Below are positions 17,083 through 24,052 of a DNA stretch of 64,000 nucleotides, piece after piece (position 1 is the stretch's first letter; each line of letters opens with the position of its first letter). This DNA comes from Keratinibaculum paraultunense (GTDB lineage: Bacteria; Bacillota; Clostridia; Tissierellales; Tepidimicrobiaceae): positions 1,302,001 to 1,366,000 of the forward strand of contig NZ_CP068564.1 of the NCBI RefSeq assembly GCF_016767175.1, given 5' to 3'. The translations under genes were made by a program, and so were the position numbers. The notes beneath the pieces were generated by a model. It was not told the origin of the DNA, made no database searches, and saw nothing but the letters and a program-made list of their open reading frames with translations.

Positions 17083-17903
17083 TTACATTCTCCTTTCCTC
17101 AATAAACATTCTAAAACCCAATTTGTAAAAAATAATATACGATGAGCTTTCCATTTCATTTTAGGAACTTCATCTACCTCATCATCAAAATAATTCTTAG
17201 GAATATTAATAGATTTACCTAGTATGATATCCCGCTTATATTCCTTTTTTAAAGTATCCCTATCATATTCAAAATGTCCTGTTAAATATATCTCCTTTAA
17301 ATCTTTACTTGCTATTAAAAAAGCTCCTATTTCGTCGTTCGTTGCCAATATATCCAATTTATCTTCATATCCTTTTATATGTTTTTCATGGATTGAGAAA
17401 TATCTTGAATGGGGAACTAAAAATTCATCATCAAATCCCTTTAAAAGTTTATGATCTTTTCTAACAATATAATGAGGGAATATACCAAATATCTTATTGT
17501 TCACATTGTTTTTTGGTATATTATAATGATGATATAAACCAGCTAAAGCTCCCCAACAGATATATATAGTTGATTTAATATTGTTTTTAGAAAATTCCAT
17601 TATGGATTTAAGTTCTTCCCAATACTTCACTTGATGAAATTCCTTTAATTCTAAAGGAGCTCCTGTTATTATCAATCCATCTAAAAAGTTCTCATCTATA
17701 TCATTAAAAGTGATATAATTTTCTTTTAAATATTCAATATCACAATTTTTAGGAATATAAGTTTCTAATCTAAAAAAATGTAAATTAACTTCTATTAAAA
17801 TTTCAGAAAATATGGTGAAAAACTGCTTTTCTGTTTCAATTTTGTTAGGCATTAAATTTAATATACCTATATTAGGAACTTTAATTTCATCTTTAAAATC
17901 CAT
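17079..17903 (-). CDS. metA: Homoserine O-acyltransferase, probably O-acetyltransferase
   Basis: This 274-residue member of the MetA family has catalytic Cys116 (YICWGALAGL), the HSRY motif and the His-Glu pair in TGHFEYD. At the position that sets acyl-CoA choice it has Glu85 (TGAPLELKEF) where E. coli MetA has Gly (TGAPLGLVEF). Glu there is known to favour acetyl-CoA. This fits the O-acetylhomoserine sulfhydrylase encoded next to it. The N-terminus is about 25-30 residues shorter than E. coli MetA and starts just before ILNLMPNKIETE. A ribosome-binding site (AAGGGTGATG) supports this start, and no homologous sequence lies upstream. It overlaps hom by four bases. Confidence 0.93.
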   Translation of the reverse strand: MDFKDEIKVPNIGILNLMPNKIETEKQFFTIFSEILIEVNLHFFRLETYIPKNCDIEYLKENYITFNDIDENFLDGLIITGAPLELKEFHQVKYWEELKSIMEFSKNNIKSTIYICWGALAGLYHHYNIPKNNVNNKIFGIFPHYIVRKDHKLLKGFDDEFLVPHSRYFSIHEKHIKGYEDKLDILATNDEIGAFLIASKDLKEIYLTGHFEYDRDTLKKEYKRDIILGKSINIPKNYFDDEVDEVPKMKWKAHRILFFTNWVLECLLRKGECK

Positions 17904-17916
17904 ATTAACATCACCC

Positions 17917-19200
17917 TTATACTAAACTAAATGCCCTTTCAAAATCTTGAATAATATCCTCTATATTTTCTATACCTACAGATACCCTTATCATATCTTC
18001 CGAGATTCCTGATTTTTTTAGCTCTTCCGTATTTAATTGTCTATGAGTAGTTGAAGCAGGATGAAGTACGGATGTTCTTACATCTCCTAAATGTACCACT
18101 AATGAAACCAATTCTAAATTTCTCATAAACTTTTCAGCTACATCTTTACCTCCCTTTATTCCAAATGTAAGTACTCCACTTCCCCCTAAAGGTAAGTATT
18201 TTTTACTCAATTCATAGTCAGGATGTTCCTTTAATTTTGGATAATTGACCCATGATACTTTTTCATGCCCCTTTAAGTATTCTGCTAATTTTAATGCATT
18301 TTCACTATGCCTTTCCATTCTCAAATGTAAAGTTTCAGTTCCAAGATTTAACATAAATGCATTAAAAGGACTTAAGGTACATCCAATATCTCTAAGGAGC
18401 TGACTTCTAGCCTTAGTTATATAAGCCTTCTCTTTAAATTGTTCATAATATCTTATACCATGATAACTTTCATCAGGTTCTGTTAATTCTGGGTATTTGC
18501 CATTATCCCAATTAAAATTACCTCCATCTACTATTACTCCCCCTACATTATTAGCATGACCATCTATATATTTGGTGGCTGAATGTACTACAATATTTGC
18601 TCCATATTTAAAAGGCTGACATAAATAAGGTGTAGGAAAAGTATTGTCAACAATTAATGGTACATCTAGTATTTTTGCAATAGTTGAATACTTTTCAAAA
18701 TCAAGCACGTTTAATGCAGGATTTCCTATAGTTTCTGTATAAACAGCTCTTGTGTTAGGTTTTGCATAAGAAAGTATCTCCTCTATATCTAAATTAGGCT
18801 CTACAAAGGTAACTTCTATCCCGTATTTTTTTAAAGTTGTAGATAAAAGAGTATGAGTACCTCCATATAATGTAGATGTAGCAAGTATATGTTGCCCTTT
18901 AGTACATATATTGAGTATTGCAATAGTTATAGCTGCTTGACCTGATGAAGTAGCTAATCCCCCTACTCCACCTTCTAATTGATTTATTTTTTCTTCAAAA
19001 GCTGCTACTGTAGGATTGCTAATCCTAGAATACATATGTCCTTCTTCCTTTAAATCAAAAATATCTGCTAATCTACCTGGATCATCATACTTATATGTAG
19101 TGCTTTGATAAATAGGAAGCACTCGTGGTTCTCCTGCTTTTGGATCATATCCTCCTTGTACACATATTGTTGCTTTTTTCCAATTTCTTTTCATTTTCAT
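17917..19200 (-). CDS. metY: O-acetylhomoserine sulfhydrylase (aminocarboxypropyltransferase)
   Basis: This 427-residue PLP enzyme belongs to the Cys/Met metabolism family. Motifs include SSGQAAITIAILN, TLYGGTHTLL, VDNTFPTPYLCQPF and SATKYIDGH with the PLP lysine; the length fits MetY. It condenses O-acetylhomoserine with sulfide to make homocysteine. It is the first gene of the methionine operon, and its leader carries two riboswitch-terminator units. With metA, hom, metF and metH downstream, the operon holds all steps from aspartate semialdehyde and sulfide to methionine. Confidence 0.95.
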   Translation of the reverse strand: MKMKRNWKKATICVQGGYDPKAGEPRVLPIYQSTTYKYDDPGRLADIFDLKEEGHMYSRISNPTVAAFEEKINQLEGGVGGLATSSGQAAITIAILNICTKGQHILATSTLYGGTHTLLSTTLKKYGIEVTFVEPNLDIEEILSYAKPNTRAVYTETIGNPALNVLDFEKYSTIAKILDVPLIVDNTFPTPYLCQPFKYGANIVVHSATKYIDGHANNVGGVIVDGGNFNWDNGKYPELTEPDESYHGIRYYEQFKEKAYITKARSQLLRDIGCTLSPFNAFMLNLGTETLHLRMERHSENALKLAEYLKGHEKVSWVNYPKLKEHPDYELSKKYLPLGGSGVLTFGIKGGKDVAEKFMRNLELVSLVVHLGDVRTSVLHPASTTHRQLNTEELKKSGISEDMIRVSVGIENIEDIIQDFERAFSLV

Positions 19201-19218
19201 ATCCCCTTTCTAAAAATA

Positions 19219-19250
19219 AAAAACACTTCTAAGAAATAAGAAGTGTTTGT
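19219..19250 (-). terminator. Terminator of the SAM-I riboswitch upstream of metY
   Basis: On the minus strand ACACTTCT and AGAAGTGT form the stem, followed by TTTTTTATTTTT just before the metY ribosome-binding site. Part of the 5' arm (CTTCTTATTT) is complementary to the 3' strand of aptamer helix P1 (AGATAAGAAG), so the two structures exclude each other. Confidence 0.85.
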
Positions 19251-19263
19251 AATATAAAACAAA

Positions 19264-19370
19264 TCTTCTTATCTCTCAGCTTATAGCTGCAGGATTTAGC
19301 ACATCACCAGTATATACTGGCTGTTGCTGGGCTTCATTGGGCCAGTCCCTCCACCTCTCTTGATAAGAAT
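19264..19370 (-). promoter_or_regulatory. SAM-I (S-box) riboswitch, metY operon
   Basis: On the minus strand it shows the S-box core: TTCTTATCAAGAGAGG, TGGAGGGACTGGCCC, ATGAAGCCCAGCAACAGCC and a P1-closing AGATAAGAA. SAM binding would stabilise P1 and let the terminator at 19219-19250 form, switching off the methionine operon. One core stretch reads CCCAGCAAC rather than the usual CCCGGCAACC. Confidence 0.93.
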
Positions 19371-19371
19371 T

Positions 19372-19409
19372 AAAAAAATCCTCCCTAACATCTTAGGAAG
19401 GATTTTATC
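19372..19409 (-). terminator. Terminator between the two tandem riboswitch elements
   Basis: On the minus strand AAAATCCTTCCTAA and TTAGGGAGGATTTT form a 14-bp stem with loop GATG, followed by Ts. Its loop and 3' arm contain GATGTTAG, which is exactly complementary to CTAACATC at the 3' side of the upstream aptamer-like element. This gives a ready antiterminator. Confidence 0.85.
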
Positions 19410-19419
19410 TCAATATCCA

Positions 19420-19510
19420 ACTTATCGATGTTAGCAGAACCACCTTGTTAAAAACAACAGGTTGGTGTAGGATCAACGAGCTAACTCTCTCCCCTAACTC
19501 TGGATAAGAA
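19420..19510 (-). promoter_or_regulatory. Divergent S-box-like riboswitch element (first of two in series)
   Basis: On the minus strand it starts TTCTTATCCAGAG, as S-boxes do, and closes with GATAAG (P1). Inside are GTTAG/CTAAC, GAG..CTC and a CAACCTGTTG..CAACAAGGTG helix placed like the S-box P4 region. The stretch TGATCCTACACCAACC replaces the usual TGAAACCCGGCAACC, and the GGAGGGACTGGCCC box is changed. A terminator with a complementary GATGTTAG follows. It is probably a SAM-clan variant. A T-box was considered because of GGTGGTTCTGC, but there is no room for a normal stem I. The ligand is uncertain. Confidence 0.55.
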
Positions 19511-19586
19511 CATATTTAATTTTCAAATGTACTAAATAGTATATTATCATTAAGTATAAAATATGTCAACAATTTTTTTAATAATT

Positions 19587-20039
19587 TTATAAATTCTCTA
19601 AAAGTTCACTAACTTTCTTTTTTAAAATAGGATGAACAAAGTCTGGACATATTTCACACAATGGCTTAAGAACAAAATATCTATTTTGCATATCTGGATG
19701 AGGAACTATTAAATCCTCCTCGTTATATACCTCATCATTAAAAAACAAAATATCCAAATCTATAAGTCTTGGTCCCCATTTGAATTTTCTAACTCGTCCC
19801 ACTTCTTTTTCTATTTGAAGAAGTCTTTCTAATACTTCTCTACAGCTTAATTCTGTTTCTACCTCTATTACTCCATTTAAAAAAGTAGGTTGTTCTGTAT
19901 ATCCATAAGGTTCTGTTTCTATTATGCTCGATTTATTGGTTATCCTCATTTCGTTTTGATTTACCAAATTTAATGCATCTTCTATGGCTTTTTCCCTATC
20001 ACCAATATTACTTCCAAAACTAATATACACTATATTCAT
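19587..20039 (-). CDS. folK: 2-amino-4-hydroxy-6-hydroxymethyldihydropteridine pyrophosphokinase
   Basis: The 150-residue protein has the family motifs YISFGSNIGDRE (N-terminus), ETEPYGYTEQPTFLNGVIEV and KWGPRLIDLDILFF, and ends with the HPDMQNRYFVLKPL block. It transfers pyrophosphate from ATP to 6-hydroxymethyl-dihydropterin, giving the substrate of FolP. Its start overlaps the folP stop by four bases. It is the last gene of the folate set, and the methionine riboswitches begin about 75 bp after its stop. Confidence 0.95.
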   Translation of the reverse strand: MNIVYISFGSNIGDREKAIEDALNLVNQNEMRITNKSSIIETEPYGYTEQPTFLNGVIEVETELSCREVLERLLQIEKEVGRVRKFKWGPRLIDLDILFFNDEVYNEEDLIVPHPDMQNRYFVLKPLCEICPDFVHPILKKKVSELLENL

Positions 20040-20872
20040 TTTAATACCTCTATCATATCTACAGCTCTCTTGTTTTCTAATACATCATGAACCCTTACAA
20101 TATCTACGTCTTTCATGGCTGCATAACAAGAAATAGCCATAGTCCCTTCCAAACGTTCATCAACTGGCAGTCCACCTAAAGCTTCGCCTATAGAAGTTTT
20201 TCTTGATACTGCAAGAAGTATTGGCAAATTGAATATAAAAAATCTATCTATATTCCTTATAAGTTCCATATTGTGTTGAAAATTTTTCCCAAATCCTATT
20301 CCTGGATCAAGTATTATTTTCTCTTCTTTAATTCCCTTATCTTTAGCATATTGTATTCTTTCTTTAAAATAATCCTGTACTTCCTTTACAACATCATCAT
20401 AATGAGGATTTTTTTGCATATTTTTAGGGGTTCCCTTTATATGCATAAGTATAACTGGTACATTATATTTTTTAACTACATTTGCCATATTTTCATCAAA
20501 AGTCATAGCCGATATATCATTTATTATATCTGCTCCAGCTTTTATAGCTTCTTCTGCAGTTTTACTTCTATAAGTATCTACAGAAATCAGTATATCTTTG
20601 CCCTTTTCTCTAATTCCCTTAATAATAGGGACTACTCTATCTATTTCTTCATCAACAGTTATAGGGTCAGAACCAGGTCTAGTAGATTCTCCTCCTATAT
20701 CTAATATATCTGCACCATCTTCTATCATTTTCATAGCCCTATTTACTGCATTTTCTACATTACCTACCCTTGATTTAGGATAAAAAGAATTGTCAGTTGC
20801 ATTCAATATACCCATTATTTTCATGTTTTCAAATTTATATATACTTCCATCTTTTAATTCAATATATCTCAT
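20036..20872 (-). CDS. folP: Dihydropteroate synthase
   Basis: The 278-residue TIM barrel shows MGILNATDNSFYPKSR near the N-terminus, DGADILDIGGESTRPGSDPI, ISVDTYRSKTAEEAIKAG, INDISA, ILDPGIGFGKN and LAVSRKTSIGE. These are the pterin- and pABA-site motifs of the family. It condenses hydroxymethyl-dihydropterin pyrophosphate with p-aminobenzoate to dihydropteroate. It is in one operon with folK (four-base overlap) and lies 19 bp after folE2. Confidence 0.95.
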   Translation of the reverse strand: MRYIELKDGSIYKFENMKIMGILNATDNSFYPKSRVGNVENAVNRAMKMIEDGADILDIGGESTRPGSDPITVDEEIDRVVPIIKGIREKGKDILISVDTYRSKTAEEAIKAGADIINDISAMTFDENMANVVKKYNVPVILMHIKGTPKNMQKNPHYDDVVKEVQDYFKERIQYAKDKGIKEEKIILDPGIGFGKNFQHNMELIRNIDRFFIFNLPILLAVSRKTSIGEALGGLPVDERLEGTMAISCYAAMKDVDIVRVHDVLENKRAVDMIEVLK

Positions 20873-20891
20873 TTGAATTTCCCCCTATATA

Positions 20892-21662
20892 CTATAATAT
20901 GTAGCCCTTTTCTGTATAAGCAAAAGCAGTATGATTATGAATACTTTCTATACTCTCCACCTTTACACTATACCAATCAATCCTTTTATTTCTCTCAAGT
21001 CTTAAGGCTACTTCTCTTACCACATCTTCAACAAATCTTGGTTTTAAATAGGATTGTTCTGTAACATGTTTTTCATCTTTCCTTTTAAGAAGAGGATAAA
21101 CAGGCGAGCTAGCGCTTTCTTCAGCTATTTCAACCATTTCTTCAATCCAAACTAAGCTATTCATATCCACTAGGATATCTACAATTGCTCTTTGATTATG
21201 AGCACCAAATTTACTTATGGCTTTAGAACAAGGACATAGGGTAATTACAGGTATAGTAACTCCCATTAAAAGCTTGAATTGTTCCTCTTTTGATGCTTCA
21301 TATCGACATTTTATATCTGATAAAGCTTCTATTTCAGTAACAGGCGATACTTTTTTAATAAAATAATCAAACTCTATTTTCATATAAGCTGATTTAGAAT
21401 CTAATTTCACCATCATATTCTCTAAAATTTCCTCAATAGTTTTAGGTGAAACTTCTTTTATTTCTTTAATAATCTCCACAAATCTGCTCATATGAGTTCC
21501 TTTTATATTATGACAAAGCCCTACAGATGCATCTATATTAGCAATGGTTCTTTGATTTTTATTTTCTCTATCTAAAACCAATATAGGCCATTTGAAATCT
21601 TTAATACCTACATTTTTAAGTGCGATATCTCTTGTATCTATTTCCTTTTGTATATCTATCAT
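20892..21662 (-). CDS. folE2: GTP cyclohydrolase IB (FolE2 type)
   Basis: The ATG at 21662 follows AGAGGTGAGTAAA and gives 256 residues; a longer frame from 21719 would overlap the PTPS gene. FolE2 motifs include SVGLCHNIKGTHMSRFVE, VTLCPCSKAISKFGAHNQR with the metal-ligand Cys, and HNHTAFAY near the end. It converts GTP to dihydroneopterin triphosphate, the first step of folate synthesis, using metals other than zinc as cofactor in many bacteria. Its start lies next to the stop of the PTPS-like gene, so the two are coupled. Confidence 0.93.
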   Translation of the reverse strand: MIDIQKEIDTRDIALKNVGIKDFKWPILVLDRENKNQRTIANIDASVGLCHNIKGTHMSRFVEIIKEIKEVSPKTIEEILENMMVKLDSKSAYMKIEFDYFIKKVSPVTEIEALSDIKCRYEASKEEQFKLLMGVTIPVITLCPCSKAISKFGAHNQRAIVDILVDMNSLVWIEEMVEIAEESASSPVYPLLKRKDEKHVTEQSYLKPRFVEDVVREVALRLERNKRIDWYSVKVESIESIHNHTAFAYTEKGYIL

Positions 21663-21663
21663 T

Positions 21664-22020
21664 TTACTCACCTCTATATACAATACCACTAGTTTTTGTT
21701 TCCCATACTTGAACTTCATAAAGTCTACAATTATTTCTATCTATATGTTCTTTAAGATTATTCCAAGTATATATGGCTATATTTTCAGCTGTAGGTTGAG
21801 GAATAATATTGTTTAAATAGGAATGGTCAAATATATTTATTATTTTTTCATTTACTAATTTTTTAAGCTCTACAAAATCATATACCATACCCTCATGATC
21901 TGGTTTTCCTTCTAATTTTATCACTAGTTTATAAGTATGACCATGTAAATTTTCACATTTTCCATGATAATTAACAAGGTTATGAGCTGCATCAAACTCA
22001 AATTCCTTTACTAAAATCAT
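21664..22020 (-). CDS. 6-pyruvoyltetrahydropterin synthase-like protein with CExxHGH motif (QueD/PTPS-III type)
   Basis: The 118-residue protein has zinc ligands His13 (DAAHNL) and His26/His28 in CENLHGH. Cys22 is the QueD/PTPS-type catalytic residue, and Glu23 is at the place used by PTPS-III enzymes that replace dihydroneopterin aldolase. The CExxHGH form has been linked to dual PTPS-I/III activity. It starts an operon with folE2, folP and folK, and no folB is present. The simplest reading is that it makes 6-hydroxymethyl-dihydropterin for folate; a QueD role in queuosine synthesis remains possible. The start is the ATG after AAGGAGATGAT. Confidence 0.85.
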   Translation of the reverse strand: MILVKEFEFDAAHNLVNYHGKCENLHGHTYKLVIKLEGKPDHEGMVYDFVELKKLVNEKIINIFDHSYLNNIIPQPTAENIAIYTWNNLKEHIDRNNCRLYEVQVWETKTSGIVYRGE

Positions 22021-22042
22021 AAAATCATCTCCTTGAAAAATA

Positions 22043-22636
22043 CTATCTATGAATATAAAAATTTTTAATTTCCCCTATATTATAACCTATTTCATATAAT
22101 TCGTCTCTAATATCTTCCCTTTCCCATACAGGTAAAGTATCTGTATCTGATACTAAATAATTGCCCACATAATCTGCATTTATGGCTTTAAAAAATAAAT
22201 CAATCGTTGGAATAGCATGGGAAAAATGATCGTGAGAATATTTAGCACCTCCCACTGCTAAAAATATACCTTTTCTTTCAAAATGCCTTTTATAATCTTC
22301 TCCTAATTTATATTTAATTGACCAATATCTTTGGCATCTATCTATTAAATTTTTAGTAATACCACTTACAGAATTAAAATACAAGGGAGAAGCCAATATA
22401 AATATATCTCCACTATCAAACTTATTATACAGCTTTTCCATATCATCTTTTATTACACATTCCCCTGTACTACCACAATAATTACATCCTCTACAAGGTA
22501 AAATATTTTCCTCTTTAATATAAATTTTATTTATTTCATATCTCTTATCTTCTATTCCCTTTAATACCCAATCTAACAATATATCGGTATTTTTTTTAAT
22601 TCTGGGGCTCCCCATTAAAGCTAATACCTTTTTCAT
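22043..22636 (-). CDS. Flavodoxin-family NAD(P)H-dependent FMN reductase
   Basis: This 197-residue flavodoxin-fold protein starts LALMGSPRIKKNTDILLD, the FMN phosphate-binding loop. A cysteine-rich segment CRGCNYCGSTGEC (about residues 49-61) follows, as in iron-sulfur flavoproteins, and then SPLYFNSVSGITKNLIDR at the flavin-binding face. The cysteine spacing could bind an Fe-S cluster. It probably transfers electrons in an anaerobic redox reaction; the partner is unknown. It lies 22 bp upstream of the PTPS gene and 8 bp after the MATE gene, so it may share their transcript. Confidence 0.85.
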   Translation of the reverse strand: MKKVLALMGSPRIKKNTDILLDWVLKGIEDKRYEINKIYIKEENILPCRGCNYCGSTGECVIKDDMEKLYNKFDSGDIFILASPLYFNSVSGITKNLIDRCQRYWSIKYKLGEDYKRHFERKGIFLAVGGAKYSHDHFSHAIPTIDLFFKAINADYVGNYLVSDTDTLPVWEREDIRDELYEIGYNIGEIKNFYIHR

Positions 22637-22644
22637 AAGACCTC

Positions 22645-24030
22645 CTACTTTCTTTTATTATCTATCAATAATTCACTTCCATATATATCCTTAGATTTAT
22701 AAATTAAACAACTAGTTATGAGTCTTGTAGCCATATCTATACCAATAATTATCCATATTGCCATAATGCTTTTTTTAAAATAATATGTCATTAATAAACA
22801 AAGGGGAACTCTAATACCCCAAAGACCTATTCCTGCTACAATCATAGGAACTTTGGTATAACCTGCTCCTCTCAATGCACCATTGATTACACCTGCTATA
22901 TTAAGAGGTAATTGAGCAAATCCCATAACAAACAAATAGCCAATACCTATTTTTATAACTTCTTCTTCATCAGTCAATATTCTCATAACCTGTTCTGGAA
23001 ATAGTATCAATATTCCTGCTGTAAATATAGTGATAATAATTGTTCCTACTATTAATTGCTTTAGATATTTCTTCCCTAGCTCTTTTTCTCCAGAACCTAG
23101 AGTTTGTCCTATAAAAGTAGTAGCTGCTACACCAAAACCTGCAGCTGGCATATAGGATATGGACTCTGCCTGTAATCCTAATTGGTAAGCTGCAAGAGCC
23201 ACCTCTCCATGACTAAGGATTATTTTAGTAATTATTATAGCTGCTATCTGCCAAAATATTGACTCAAAAGAAGAAGGTAAACCTACTTTATATATGGAAA
23301 CTACTTCTTCTTTATCCAACTTAAATGAATTTTTACCAGTAGAATAGCTTAAAATTCCTCTTTGACTAAATAAAACCCATAATCCTAATAAAGACGCAAT
23401 AATTTGAGCTAATACTGTAGAGATAGCAGCTCCTTTAAGCCCCATAGGCTTAAAACCAAAATGTCCAAATATCAAAGCATAGCTAAAACCTAAATTTAAT
23501 AGATTCATTATAAATGCAATTCGCATAGGAGTTTTAGCATTTCCTGTTCCTTGAAGTATTCCTGCTACAATTAAAATTATAGTTAAAAATGGCAATCCCC
23601 ATGAAGCTATTTTTAAATGTATAGTTGCATTTTCCAAAAGAGCAGAACTTGGATCAAACATTTTTAAGAAAAAAGGTGCATTCCAAAATATCAGCTGTTG
23701 AAGAATGAATGCTAAAATAAGAGAAGATATAATTGTCTGCAAGGTCACCTTTCTCATCTTTTCATGATCATTAGCTCCATAAGCTTGTGCCACAAAAACT
23801 GAAGCACCTGTAGCAATGCCTTTAAAAAGTGCCCACACTATATTGATAATTCTATTACTAATACCTAAAGAACTTATAGCTATAGTACTTATTCTCCCTA
23901 TCATAGCCATAGATACAAATCCTGCCAACATTTCAAGAAGATTTTCCATAGTTATTGGTAATATCATTGATAATATTTTTTTTCTTATTATTGCATTTTC
24001 ATTATTAGATATATTTTTTCCCATACGCAT
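22645..24030 (-). CDS. MATE-family multidrug efflux protein
   Basis: The 461-residue protein has about twelve membrane helices in two similar halves, each beginning with a MATE-type segment (ILPITMENLLEMLAGFVSMAMIG at the N-terminus; VGLPSSFESIFWQIAAIIITK near residue 240). It should export cationic compounds in exchange for Na+ or H+. It follows a heterodimeric ABC exporter by 22 bp and precedes a flavodoxin-like reductase by 8 bp. The substrate cannot be told from sequence. Confidence 0.92.
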   Translation of the reverse strand: MRMGKNISNNENAIIRKKILSMILPITMENLLEMLAGFVSMAMIGRISTIAISSLGISNRIINIVWALFKGIATGASVFVAQAYGANDHEKMRKVTLQTIISSLILAFILQQLIFWNAPFFLKMFDPSSALLENATIHLKIASWGLPFLTIILIVAGILQGTGNAKTPMRIAFIMNLLNLGFSYALIFGHFGFKPMGLKGAAISTVLAQIIASLLGLWVLFSQRGILSYSTGKNSFKLDKEEVVSIYKVGLPSSFESIFWQIAAIIITKIILSHGEVALAAYQLGLQAESISYMPAAGFGVAATTFIGQTLGSGEKELGKKYLKQLIVGTIIITIFTAGILILFPEQVMRILTDEEEVIKIGIGYLFVMGFAQLPLNIAGVINGALRGAGYTKVPMIVAGIGLWGIRVPLCLLMTYYFKKSIMAIWIIIGIDMATRLITSCLIYKSKDIYGSELLIDNKRK

Positions 24031-24052
24031 TCTCCTCTTATATATTGTTAGT

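Noticed and set aside
19420-19510. T-box leader for the methionine operon
   Set aside because: AAGGTGGTTCTGC resembles the T-box sequence, but only about 70 nt precede it (too short for stem I plus specifier loop). The expected pairing of T-box and terminator is absent, while S-box-like features and P1 are present. It is kept only as an alternative.
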